Source: an uncultured Oscillospiraceae bacterium (GTDB lineage Bacteria; Bacillota; Clostridia; Oscillospirales; Oscillospiraceae). From it: a stretch of 64,000 bases of DNA. The notes beneath the pieces are model-generated. The model did no database searches. It worked only from the letters and a program-made list of their open reading frames with translations, and was not told the origin of the DNA. Location: positions 1 to 64,000 of the forward strand of contig CAJUSG010000005.1 in assembly GCA_910589085.1 (NCBI GenBank). The letters are read 5' to 3'. Positions within the stretch are counted from its first letter, which is position 1. Each line of letters begins with the position of its first letter. The position numbers were made by a program, and so were the translations under genes. Positions 25,001 to 32,071 of the stretch are shown one piece after another.

Positions 25001-26198
25001 AGACGAAGGTATTGAAGGTATCGATGATCTCCCCGTTTTTCAGCACCACCGCGCCGATTTCAATAATGACCTCATATTTTCTATTCAGGCCGGTGGTCTC
25101 AATATCAAAACAGACAATTTCCTCGTTGAAGGGGGCGTCCACCGTCCCGTGGACGGCCACCCGGTCGTCCACGTCGTTAATAAAATAGGCCTCCACCCCA
25201 TACAGAACCTTAATTTTCTTAGCGGAGTGCCAGGCGTCGGGGAAGGCCTGGGCCACACCGTGGTCGGTGATGGCGATGGCCGGATGTCCCCAGGCCTCCG
25301 CCCGCTTGACTACGTTCTTGTCCGGGCCCAGCTTGGGTGCCACACTGGTGAGGGCGTCCATGGAGGACATGGTGGTGTGAAGGTGGAGCTCCACCCGCTT
25401 CTCCGGAGCGGTGTCCTCCTTCATTTTTTTCTCCGCCGTGGTAACGGCCACCGGCTCCAGCACCACGTCGCCATAGAACCGATCCATGCTCAGCCGGCCC
25501 TGGACCTTGATATGCATCCCTTTCTTGATGCTGTCCACTAGGGGCTTGCCCTCCTCGCCTGGAAAAAACTTGTTCACCCGGATGGAGCCGGTGTAGTCGG
25601 TCATGTCAAAGGCCACCACCCAGGCCCCCCGCTTTTTCAGCTCCCGGTTGTCGATGGCGAAGACGTCCCCCTCCACCACCACCATGCCCATGTCCAGCTC
25701 CAGCTCTCCGATGGGGATAGGGGCCTTGGAAATTGCCTTCCCGAAGATGGCCTTGCCCTGGGGCTTTTTGTCCTTCTTCATGGGGGCGGCGGGCCGGACA
25801 GTATTTTTCAGAGCGGCCCGGCGCAGGGCCTCGGTGCGGGCGAAGGGGTCGGAATCGTCCTCCGGCTGTGTGTAGGGCGGGACGACCTCGGCCCGCCGCT
25901 TTTCAGGAACGGCACCTGTATCGGACGGCGCGCCGGGGTCGTCGCGCCCTACAGGCTTCTCCAAAGCCGCCGCCTCAATTCTCACGCTGTTCAGGCCGTA
26001 GGCCCGGGCCAGCGCCTCCTCTGCCTGAGCCACGAGGTTGGGCCCCGCTCCGGCTGCCCCCTCCACTGTGATTTTGGCGCTTCGGCTGGCCTTGTCGATG
26101 GCGGCGGACACAATCAGCCAGCTCTCCACTCCGTTGGACAGCTCGGTCCACTGGCGCAGGGCGGCAAACATCTGCAAAAACGGTATTTTTTGGGACAT
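22029..26198 (-). CDS. polC: DNA polymerase III PolC-type, alpha subunit
   Basis: This 1389-residue replicative polymerase of Firmicutes includes an N-terminal domain, an OB fold (about 180-255), a PHP domain split by a DEDDh 3'-5' exonuclease (FDIETTGLNRKYEVIIEIGAVV near 370), and the polymerase core. The zinc-binding CPQC...CPVC motif is present near 850-890. The late motif TEVNSLPAHYRCPQC and HPGGMVVIP mark the palm. Codons 83-109 are a palindromic repeat inserted exactly in frame in a poorly conserved N-terminal linker. It is the last gene of the pyrH-to-polC cluster and follows ispG by 14 bases. GGAGA precedes the ATG. Confidence 0.97.
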   Translation of the reverse strand: MSQKIPFLQMFAALRQWTELSNGVESWLIVSAAIDKASRSAKITVEGAAGAGPNLVAQAEEALARAYGLNSVRIEAAALEKPVGRDDPGAPSDTGAVPEKRRAEVVPPYTQPEDDSDPFARTEALRRAALKNTVRPAAPMKKDKKPQGKAIFGKAISKAPIPIGELELDMGMVVVEGDVFAIDNRELKKRGAWVVAFDMTDYTGSIRVNKFFPGEEGKPLVDSIKKGMHIKVQGRLSMDRFYGDVVLEPVAVTTAEKKMKEDTAPEKRVELHLHTTMSSMDALTSVAPKLGPDKNVVKRAEAWGHPAIAITDHGVAQAFPDAWHSAKKIKVLYGVEAYFINDVDDRVAVHGTVDAPFNEEIVCFDIETTGLNRKYEVIIEIGAVVLKNGEIIDTFNTFVSPERILSSEIIRLTGITDEMLKGAPSQEEALRAFLAFARDRPLAAHNADFDMGFIAAGCEKYGIPFENPSIDSLILAQNLLPELNRHKLDMVAEHLHLPAFNHHRASDDAATVAYMLPHFFRRMAGMGLSNLSEINPYMTQLRGKGGGKIKRRPKHLIVLAKNQTGLRNLYKLISLSHLEHFKRSPTIPKSLIEPNREGLIIGSACEAGELFQALVDGRSWEELKRIASWYDYLEIQPICNNMFMVRRGDKARTEEDLREFNRAIVRLGEELGKPVCATGDVHFMDPEDEIYRHILLASKGFEDADEDLPIYFKTTDEMLKEFSYLGKEKAQEVVVTNTNLIASWCDPIEPLPKGLFAPKLEDSDGELKRLVWGKAHELYGENPPQIVVDRIEAELGDIIRCEYDVIYMSAQKLVQNSLEHGYLVGSRGSVGSSLVAFMSGITEVNSLPAHYRCPQCKHTDFDYAQDPEHPYGCGADMPDAFCPVCGAKYVKDGFNIPFETFLGFGGDKVPDIDLNFSGEYQSSAHKYTFELFGQTHVFRAGTIGTVAEKTAFGYVKKYLEEKGKTASKAEENRLAIGCTGVKRTTGQHPGGMVVIPQDKEIYDFCPVQHPADDPNSDIITTHFEYHSMESNLLKLDMLGHDDPTMIRMLEDLTGVNAREIPLDDPDTMSLFSSSKALGYENDKILGPTGGTAIPEFGTSFVRGMLEETQPNQFDILVRLSGFSHGTDVWLGNARDLILQQGIPVGQAIGCRDDIMLFLISKGMDPKRSFKIMEAVRKGRGLPEGAEEEMKAAGVPDWYIGSCKKIAYLFPKAHAVAYVMMAFRIAWFKVHRPLAFYAAYFSIRAKAFDEAFMCRGMDVCQKKMREIVAKDKEATAVEQDMLTTLEVCYEFYLRGFQFDRMDVYQSQAIHFAVDEERGTLRPPFVSVAGLGETAAISLAEQRQGKEFISIEEVSAACPKVSKTHIQLLKDAGAFGDLPETSQMDLFSMFG
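25872..25952. repeat. GTAG-family palindromic repeat inside polC
   Basis: An 81-base element runs from GTAG to CTAC and occupies exactly 27 codons (83-109) of polC. It keeps both inner hairpins and shares long blocks with the intergenic copy at 14538-14604 (GGGCGGGACGAC, TCGGCCCGCCG and GACGGCGCGCCGGGG). The encoded residues are rich in Pro, Gly, Arg and Asp, as expected of a disordered linker. Confidence 0.9.
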
Positions 26199-26212
26199 TT
26201 ATCCGGTCTCCT

Positions 26213-27250
26213 TTACAGCCTCTCAATCAGGGCAAACAGCTCGTCCACCAGCCGGTCCTGGGGGACCTTCTTCACGATCTCGCCCCTCTGGAACAGCAGG
26301 CCCTCGCCCACACCCCCGGCGATGCCGCAGTCGGCGGCGGAGGCCTCCCCGGGGCCGTTGACGGCGCAGCCCATGACCGCCACGGTGATGGGCTTGTCCA
26401 CCGTTTTCAGCCGCTCCTCCACCTGGTTGGCCAGGGCGATGAGGTCAATTTTTGTCCGGCCGCAGGTGGGACAGCTCACCAGTTCCGGGCCCTCCCTGCG
26501 CACCCCGGCAGCTTTCAAAATTTCCCGGGCGGCGTAGATTTCCTCCACCGGGTCGGCGGACAGGGACACCCGCATGGTGTCGCCGATCCCCAAGGCCAGC
26601 AGGCCCCCGATGCCCACAGCGGACTTGAGAGTGCCCATTCTCACGGTGCCCGCCTCGGTGACGCCGATATGTAAGGGGTAGTCGCTCTCTTGCCCAATCA
26701 GCTGATAGGCCCGCATGGTGATGGGCACGCTGGAGGACTTGAGGGATACACAGATATCGTCGAAATCAAATTTGTTCAGCAGCCGGATGTGTTCGAAGGC
26801 GGACTCCACCATGGCCTCGGGGCAGATGCCGCCGTATTTGGCCAGAATGGACTTCTCCAGCGATCCGCCGTTCACCCCGATGCGGATCGGGATGTTATGT
26901 AACAGGCACGCCTCTGCCACCGCCTTGACCCGGTCCTCTCCGCCGATATTCCCCGGATTGATGCGCACCTTGTCCGCCCCGGCGGCGATGGCCTCCAGCG
27001 CCAGCTTGTAGTCGAAGTGGATATCCACCACCACGGGGATGGGGCTTTGCTCCTTGATTTTCCCCACCGCCCGGGCGGCCTCCATGTCAGGGACGGCCAC
27101 CCGGACGATCTCGCACCCGGCGGCGGCCAGCTTTTTGATCTGGTCCACCGTGGCGGCCACGTCCTGGGTGGGGGTGTTGGTCATGGACTGAATGGTGACG
27201 GGCGCGCCCCCGCCGATGGGGACACCGCCCACGTTGATCTGCTTTGTCAT
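26213..27250 (-). CDS. ispG: 4-hydroxy-3-methylbut-2-enyl diphosphate synthase IspG (GcpE)
   Basis: This 345-residue iron-sulfur enzyme performs the sixth step of the MEP isoprenoid pathway. It has the VTIQSMTNTPTQD start, GVNGGSLE in the TIM barrel, and C-terminal cluster ligands in SCPTCGR and MGCAVNGPGEA. I chose ATG 27250; an ATG six codons upstream (27268) is possible. It is downstream of rseP and upstream of polC in the conserved cluster. Together with dxr it places two MEP-pathway steps here. Confidence 0.95.
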   Translation of the reverse strand: MTKQINVGGVPIGGGAPVTIQSMTNTPTQDVAATVDQIKKLAAAGCEIVRVAVPDMEAARAVGKIKEQSPIPVVVDIHFDYKLALEAIAAGADKVRINPGNIGGEDRVKAVAEACLLHNIPIRIGVNGGSLEKSILAKYGGICPEAMVESAFEHIRLLNKFDFDDICVSLKSSSVPITMRAYQLIGQESDYPLHIGVTEAGTVRMGTLKSAVGIGGLLALGIGDTMRVSLSADPVEEIYAAREILKAAGVRREGPELVSCPTCGRTKIDLIALANQVEERLKTVDKPITVAVMGCAVNGPGEASAADCGIAGGVGEGLLFQRGEIVKKVPQDRLVDELFALIERL

Positions 27251-27277
27251 AGATGATTCACTTCCCATTCTCCGTAA

Positions 27278-27337
27278 GTAGGGCGCGACGACCTCGGCGC
27301 GCCTTTTTCAATGGCGTGCCCGGTGGTCACGCCCTAC
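27278..27337. repeat. GTAG-family palindromic repeat between rseP and ispG
   Basis: A 60-base element from GTAGGGCGCGACGACC to CACGCCCTAC has a shorter centre than the polC copy but the same ends. It almost fills the gap between the two genes. Confidence 0.8.
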
Positions 27338-27343
27338 AAGGCG

Positions 27344-28408
27344 TCAGCGCCCGAACAGCTTGCCCACGTCGCTGAGGGTGACCGCCAGCATCAGGCACAT
27401 GAGGGCGGCCAGACCGGCCAGATGGACATAGCCCTCATATTTGGGGCTGATCTCCTTCCGAAACAGCCCATAGAGCAGAGAGTTGAGCAACAGAAAGAAC
27501 ACCCTTCCTCCGTCCAGGGCGGGGAGGGGCAGCAGGTTCATCACCGCCAGATTGACGGCAAACAAGGCGGCCAGATAGCCCAAATTCCACATTGCGTCCG
27601 CCAGCGTGGGGGCCTGGCTGCCCACCTCACCCATCATATTCACAATGCCCACCGGTCCGGACATATCCCGCAGGCCTACCGCCCCGGTCACCAGATCGCC
27701 CAGGCTGATCCACACCACCCGGACAAAGTTGACTGCGGTATTCCAGGCACAGCCCAGCTTGCTGAGCCAGTTCGCAGGCTCCACGATATAGGCCATGCTC
27801 AGCCCCCGAAGGCGGGTAAAATTCCCCTCCGCGTCGGTGCGCTCCTGATAGGGCAGATGGACATTCTCCAGCCTCACCCGCTCCCCGTCCCGGTCCACAA
27901 CGAAATCAATGGTCTCCCCCGCCCGGTCCAGGTAGAAGCGGGCGTCGCCGTAGACCAGCACCCGGTGGCCGTCCACCGAGAGGAAGCGGTCTCCCCGCAG
28001 CAGGCCGCAGCTTTCGGTGCCGTAGCCCTCCAGAGGCCCGCCATAGACCTCCGCCCGGAAGCCCTGCGCCGGTGCGTAAAGGATGGCCATAATGACCACC
28101 CCGGTGATGAAATTCATAGCGGCCCCGGCGCACAGGATAATAATCTTTTTCCACCAGGCCGCCCGACCGAAGGCCCGGGGATCCGGGGAGTCGTCGTCGT
28201 CCCCCTCCAGGGCGCAGAAGCCGCCGATGGGCAGCGCCCGCAGGCTGTAAAGGGTCTCCCCTTTCTCCCGCTTGAACAGCGCGGGACCCATACCCACCGC
28301 GAACTCGTTCACCTTCACCCCCAGCAGCTTGGCCGTGGCGAAGTGACCCAGCTCGTGGGTGGCCACCAGAATACCGAAAATCAGGACCGCAATGATGATG
28401 TAGAGCAT
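27344..28408 (-). CDS. rseP: RseP/RasP site-2 intramembrane zinc metalloprotease
   Basis: This 354-residue membrane protease (M50) has an N-terminal helix with the catalytic HELGH at residues 18-22, a PDZ domain in the centre (GLLRGDRFLSVDGHRV...), and the second catalytic segment NLLPLPALDGGR near residue 300. Four hydrophobic segments are present. It cleaves anti-sigma factors and signal-peptide remnants in relatives. It lies between dxr and ispG, as in other Firmicutes. The ECF sigma partner at 15.8 kb is one conceivable target but nothing links them. Confidence 0.95.
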   Translation of the reverse strand: MLYIIIAVLIFGILVATHELGHFATAKLLGVKVNEFAVGMGPALFKREKGETLYSLRALPIGGFCALEGDDDDSPDPRAFGRAAWWKKIIILCAGAAMNFITGVVIMAILYAPAQGFRAEVYGGPLEGYGTESCGLLRGDRFLSVDGHRVLVYGDARFYLDRAGETIDFVVDRDGERVRLENVHLPYQERTDAEGNFTRLRGLSMAYIVEPANWLSKLGCAWNTAVNFVRVVWISLGDLVTGAVGLRDMSGPVGIVNMMGEVGSQAPTLADAMWNLGYLAALFAVNLAVMNLLPLPALDGGRVFFLLLNSLLYGLFRKEISPKYEGYVHLAGLAALMCLMLAVTLSDVGKLFGR

Positions 28409-28449
28409 AGAACAGGGACCTCCAAAAAATGGGTTGTTTGCCCAATCTC

Positions 28450-28590
28450 CCGCCTCTTACGGAATTGGGTGCAGGGGCGGACATCGCCCGCCCGCAGGTC
28501 ATACATCCGGTTTTTAATGAAAATATATGGTTCGCCGGGGCACCCCGCCCAACGTCTTCCCCGGTGGGGCGGCCCATGGCCGCCTACCCA
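28450..28590. repeat. Degenerate palindromic repeats in the dxr-rseP gap
   Basis: The 190-base gap holds a GGGGCGGAC...GCCCGCCC palindrome near 28472-28494, related to that at 11.09 kb. A second GC-rich set, CCGGGGCACCCCG and CCCCGGTGGGGCGG, lies at 28536-28576. No promoter or reading frame is apparent. Confidence 0.55.
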
Positions 28591-28598
28591 CTATGAAT

Positions 28599-29735
28599 TT
28601 ATCTCACAATCTCCCTTGCCGCCTCGTCCGCTTCCAGAATATCCTGCATGGTGGGATTCTGCACCGCCTTCACCTGGGCCAGGGCCTTCTCCACCCTGAC
28701 GGGGATGTCCAGGAAGCCGATTTTGCCCGCCAGGAACTGGCCCACCGCAGCCTCGTTGGCCCCGTTGAGGATGGCCCCGGCGGTGCCTCCGGCTTTGGCC
28801 GCCTCCAGGGCCAGGGCCAGGCATGGGAAGGCCGTCATATCCGGCGTGCCGAAGGTGAGGGGCCCGCAGTTCCACAGGTCCAGGGGAGCGGACGGCCCGG
28901 CCACCCGCTTGGGGTAGGTCAGGGCGTACTGAATGGGCAGGCGCATGTCCGGCGCTCCCAGCTCGGCCAGCATGGCATTATCACAGTATTCCACCAGGGA
29001 GTGGATAATACTCTCCCGATGGATCACCACGGAAATTTTTTCCACCGGCATCCGGTACAGGTGCATGGCCTCGATGACCTCCAGCCCCTTGTTCATCAGG
29101 GTGGCCGAATCCACGGTAATCTTGGCCCCCATGGACCAGTTGGGGTGTTTCAGGGCGTCCTCCACCGTTATGCCGGCCAGCTCCTCCCGTTTTTTGCCAT
29201 AAAAGGGCCCACCGGAGCAGGTGAGAATCAGCCGCTTCACCTCTCCCCGGTCCCGGTTGGCCTCCAGACACTGAAACAGGGCGGAGTGCTCGGAATCCAC
29301 GGGGTAGACCTTGGCACCGTAGTCCTTGGCCTCCTCCAGCACCAGGGGGCCGGCGCACACTAGGGTCTCCTTGTTGGCCAGACACACCCGCTTGCCCTCC
29401 CGGATGGAGGCCAGGGTGGGCCGCAGCCCGGCCATGCCCACCAGGGCGGCGATGGCCGTGTCGGCGCTGGAGATGGTGGCCGCCTCCAGCACGCCCTCCA
29501 GGCCCCCCACCACCCGCACGTTGGTGTCCGCCAGACGCACCCGCAGGTCGGCGGCGGCGCGCTCGTCCGCCAGGGCGGCCAGGGCCGGCCTGTACCGCCG
29601 GGCCTGCTCCTCCATCAGCTTCGCGCTGGAATTGGCCGCCAGGGCCACCGCCTCCATGCCGCAGGCGGCAATCACCTCTAATGACTGCCGCCCGATGGAG
29701 CCGGTAGAACCTAATACTGTAATTTTTTTGCTCAT
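28599..29735 (-). CDS. dxr: 1-deoxy-D-xylulose-5-phosphate reductoisomerase Dxr
   Basis: This 378-residue NADPH enzyme converts DXP to MEP. The nucleotide-binding GSTGSIGRQ is at residues 9-17, LANKETLVCAG is in the central part, and the metal-binding DSEHSALFQCL and HPNWSMGAKITVDSATLMNKGLE motifs follow. The length is normal. It precedes rseP in the cluster. Upstream it is separated from cdsA by a long palindromic repeat, an XRE gene and a divergent small gene. Confidence 0.97.
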   Translation of the reverse strand: MSKKITVLGSTGSIGRQSLEVIAACGMEAVALAANSSAKLMEEQARRYRPALAALADERAAADLRVRLADTNVRVVGGLEGVLEAATISSADTAIAALVGMAGLRPTLASIREGKRVCLANKETLVCAGPLVLEEAKDYGAKVYPVDSEHSALFQCLEANRDRGEVKRLILTCSGGPFYGKKREELAGITVEDALKHPNWSMGAKITVDSATLMNKGLEVIEAMHLYRMPVEKISVVIHRESIIHSLVEYCDNAMLAELGAPDMRLPIQYALTYPKRVAGPSAPLDLWNCGPLTFGTPDMTAFPCLALALEAAKAGGTAGAILNGANEAAVGQFLAGKIGFLDIPVRVEKALAQVKAVQNPTMQDILEADEAAREIVR

Positions 29736-29753
29736 AGCTGCGTTCCTTTCCAG

Positions 29754-29860
29754 CCCCCCTTAGCTCCCCCTCTGGGGGAGCTGTCAGCCGCAGGCTGACG
29801 GAGAGGGCCCTCTCCGTCACGGCTTCGCCGTGCCACCTCCCCCAAAGGGGGAGGTCAAAT
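29754..29860. repeat. Long cruciform repeat upstream of dxr
   Basis: About 107 bases are made of nested palindromes: AGCTCCCCCTCTGGGGGAGCT, then CAGCCGCAGGCTG, then GAGAGGGCCCTCTC, then CACGGCTTCGCCGTG, then a GGGGGAGG-type end. The outer CTCCCCC/GGGGGAG ends also pair. This has the look of an abundant non-autonomous repeat of Oscillospiraceae genomes. It marks one edge of the XRE insertion. Confidence 0.85.
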
Positions 29861-29866
29861 GCTGCC

Positions 29867-30079
29867 TCAAGTCCGCTCGTCCTTCCGCCCCATCAGGTAG
29901 TCCAGGCTGACTCCGAAATAGTCGGCCAGAAAGACCAAGCCAGGGACCTCGGGATAACCGTCACCGTGTTCATAATATTGATAGCTGCGCACATTTAAAC
30001 CACAGATTTTTGCCATTTCCGTCTGTTTCAATCCGCGCTCCTTGCGCAGTTCTCTTATCCGTTCCGCAAAAGTCGCCAT
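29867..30079 (-). CDS. XRE-family helix-turn-helix regulator
   Basis: This 70-residue protein is a single Cro/CI-type domain: ERIRELRKERGLKQTEMAKICG then the recognition helix NVRSYQYYEHGDGYPEV, ending LVFLADYFGVSLDYLMGRKDE. It would bind DNA as a dimer. It is divergent from a small gene, and two copies of GTGGTTAAACCTC-type sites lie in the shared 84-base gap. It probably represses that gene and itself. The pair interrupts an otherwise conserved essential cluster. Confidence 0.88.
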   Translation of the reverse strand: MATFAERIRELRKERGLKQTEMAKICGLNVRSYQYYEHGDGYPEVPGLVFLADYFGVSLDYLMGRKDERT

Positions 30080-30095
30080 ATTTCCTCCAAAGCAC

Positions 30096-30143
30096 TTGAC
30101 ATGTGGTTAAACCTCTCCTATAATAGAGGTGTGGTCAAACCTC
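30096..30143 (+). promoter_or_regulatory. Promoter with two XRE operator copies
   Basis: TTGACA (30096-30101) and TATAAT (30119-30124) have a 17-base spacer. A 13-base site occurs twice: GTGGTTAAACCTC at 30103-30115 in the spacer and GTGGTCAAACCTC at 30131-30143 at the predicted start, 28 bases apart. Each contains a GGTT-A-AACC type palindrome. Binding would block RNA polymerase. Confidence 0.78.
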
Positions 30144-30163
30144 ATGTAAAGGAGTTGCTTTCT

Positions 30164-30427
30164 ATGAATGACATGCTAAAAGCCTTGTTCCTCGATAATC
30201 CTTATATTCCAGATCAGGTTTGCGCCTTCTGCAACCAACTCCCGGAATTTTGCCAGGCCGAGCAGGACTACGAAACCGCCGCCGCGAAGCTGCGGGCGCA
30301 GCTGGGGTATGCGGAGTTCGAAGCCTTTGAGGAAGCCCTCAACTGGCATATCGCTCGATATGCCCACGCCTATTATCTCTTTGGACTGTCCCTTCGTCAA
30401 GAGATACTTTCCGCCCTGGCATCCTAA
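30164..30427 (+). CDS. Small hypothetical protein under XRE control
   Basis: This 87-residue helical protein starts at an ATG with AAAGGAG nine bases upstream. It begins MNDMLKALFLDNPYIP, and has CAFCNQLPEFC with three cysteines, a heptad-like helix and HIARYAHAYYLFGLSLRQEIL at the end. I do not recognise the family with certainty; it has some likeness to DUF6809 proteins. It is the target of the consensus promoter and the probable operators. Its stop codon overlaps the cdsA stop on the other strand by four bases, so no terminator separates them. Confidence 0.75.
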   Translation: MNDMLKALFLDNPYIPDQVCAFCNQLPEFCQAEQDYETAAAKLRAQLGYAEFEAFEEALNWHIARYAHAYYLFGLSLRQEILSALAS

Positions 30428-31242
30428 AACGCCGGCAGAATCTCCACCAGCAGGAGGAGCGCGGGGGCGGCGAAGGTGGTGGAGTCGAAGCGGTCCAGCA
30501 TCCCGCCGTGGCCGGGGAGCAGGGTGCCGTAATCCTTCACGGCGCACTGCCGCTTAATCAGGGAGAAGGACAGGTCCCCGATCTCGGTGACGGCGCTGCC
30601 CAGCAGGCCGTAGAGCGCCATAACAGACAGCTTTACGGGCAGGCCGCCAAACTTCTGAACCAGCAGCCCATAAACCAGCATGAACAGGCACCCGGACAGG
30701 AGGCCGCCCACAAAGCCCTCCAGAGATTTGTTCGGGCTGACCTGGGTGATGCCCCGGTGCTTCCCCAGAAAGACGCCGAAAAAGTAGGCCCCAATGTCGG
30801 TGGTAAAGGCGCAGATCACAGGGAGAAGCACATAGAACTGCCCGTTGTCAAAGCGCTTGAGCTGCACCAAGGCGGAGAGAAACAGCGGGATGCCCACCCC
30901 GCCGAAGAGGCACACGATAATATGTTCAAACCGAATCTCCCGCTCGGTCCCGTACCGCCCCAGGGCCGGGAGAAACAGCGCCGCCATCAGCAGAATCGCC
31001 ACCGCCCGGGCGGTCCAGCTTCCATATCCCAGGCTGTGTCCCAGGGGAATCAGGGCGGCGGCAATGGCGGTAAAGATGTACATGCCATTGTGGTGGGCCA
31101 CCTTTGTGGCCCGCAGCAGCTCAAACGAGGCCATTCCGGCGATAACGGCCACCACCGCCGCCAGGGCGATGGGCGGCAGAAAGTACAGGGCCGCCAGAAA
31201 GGCCGGGCCCAGGGCCAGGCCCACAATAATCCGTGTCGCCAA
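30424..31242 (-). CDS. cdsA: Phosphatidate cytidylyltransferase CdsA
   Basis: This 272-residue integral membrane enzyme makes CDP-diacylglycerol. It has eight hydrophobic segments and the family signature near the C-terminus (SAVTEIGDLSFSLIKRQCAVKDYGTLLPGHGGMLDRFDS). The start is a TTG at 31242, just after the uppS stop, with GGAGGT upstream; no ATG is suitably placed. The gene is normally followed directly by dxr, but here a foreign pair intervenes. Confidence 0.94.
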   Translation of the reverse strand: MATRIIVGLALGPAFLAALYFLPPIALAAVVAVIAGMASFELLRATKVAHHNGMYIFTAIAAALIPLGHSLGYGSWTARAVAILLMAALFLPALGRYGTEREIRFEHIIVCLFGGVGIPLFLSALVQLKRFDNGQFYVLLPVICAFTTDIGAYFFGVFLGKHRGITQVSPNKSLEGFVGGLLSGCLFMLVYGLLVQKFGGLPVKLSVMALYGLLGSAVTEIGDLSFSLIKRQCAVKDYGTLLPGHGGMLDRFDSTTFAAPALLLLVEILPAF

Positions 31243-31243
31243 T

Positions 31244-31993
31244 TCACACACCTCCAAACCGGCGGTCCCGGCTCTGATAGGCCGCGATGGCCCGGTGAAG
31301 CTCCTCCTTGGAGAAGTCGGGCCACAGCACATCGGTGATATAAAACTCCGAATAGGCCGCCTGCCACAGCAAAAAGTTGGACAGCCGCAGCTCTCCGCTG
31401 GTGCGGATAACCAGGTCCGGGTCGGGGACCCCCTTGGAGTAGAGATACCCTCCAAACCGGTCCACCGTCAGATGGTTGGGGTCGGCCCTCCCCTCCGCGC
31501 AGTCCAGCGCGAAGGCCTGGGCCGCCCGGACAATCTCGTCCCGGCCCCCGTAGTTGAGGCAGATGTTCACCTGACAGCCCTCGTAGTGCTGGGAAATCTC
31601 CCGGGTGCGCTCACACAACTCCCGCAGCTCCGAAGTCAGCGGGGACAGATCGCCAAAAAATTCCATCTTCACCCGGTCCCGCTCCATCCGGCCGATGGCC
31701 TCCAGCAGGTACTTTTTCAAAAGTCCCATGATGGCCCCCACCTCCTCCTCCGGACGCTTCCAGTTCTCGGAGGAAAACGCGTAGACGGTGAGGTAGTCCA
31801 GCCCGATGTCCTTGCAGTAGGTGGCGATGGTGCGGAAGGTCTCCGCCCCGGCGGCGTGGCCCGCCGTCCGGGGCAGCCCCCGCTTCTTGGCCCAGCGGCC
31901 ATTGCCGTCCATAATGATGGCGATGTGCCGGGGCAGGCGGGACAAATCCGCCTGTATCTGCGCCAAATCTGTTTTTTTCGAGAAGAGGGCCAT
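31244..31993 (-). CDS. uppS: Isoprenyl transferase UppS (undecaprenyl diphosphate synthase)
   Basis: This 249-residue cytoplasmic cis-prenyltransferase has the IIMDGNGRWAKKRGLPR substrate motif near residues 26-42, the SSENWKRP motif and the C-terminal DLVIRTSGELRLSNFLLWQAAYSEFYITD signature. It makes the lipid carrier for wall synthesis. ATG 31993 has AAAGGAG eight bases upstream; an earlier ATG lacks one. It sits between frr and cdsA in the cluster. Confidence 0.96.
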   Translation of the reverse strand: MALFSKKTDLAQIQADLSRLPRHIAIIMDGNGRWAKKRGLPRTAGHAAGAETFRTIATYCKDIGLDYLTVYAFSSENWKRPEEEVGAIMGLLKKYLLEAIGRMERDRVKMEFFGDLSPLTSELRELCERTREISQHYEGCQVNICLNYGGRDEIVRAAQAFALDCAEGRADPNHLTVDRFGGYLYSKGVPDPDLVIRTSGELRLSNFLLWQAAYSEFYITDVLWPDFSKEELHRAIAAYQSRDRRFGGV

Positions 31994-32023
31994 TGCGGTC
32001 GCTCCTTTGTCTGTTTCAGTCAA

Positions 32024-32055
32024 AGGCCCCCTTGAGAAAGGGGGCCTGTTTTTTT
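32024..32055 (+). terminator. Hairpin with T run between frr and uppS, oriented against the genes
   Basis: AGGCCCCC and GGGGGCCT form an 8-bp stem with an eight-base loop; GTTTTTTT follows on the plus strand. On the minus strand, where the genes are read, only TTTG follows. It may therefore stop antisense transcripts or only weakly attenuate uppS and the genes beyond it. Confidence 0.55.
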
Positions 32056-32071
32056 ATCCTGGTCTGCTGAT

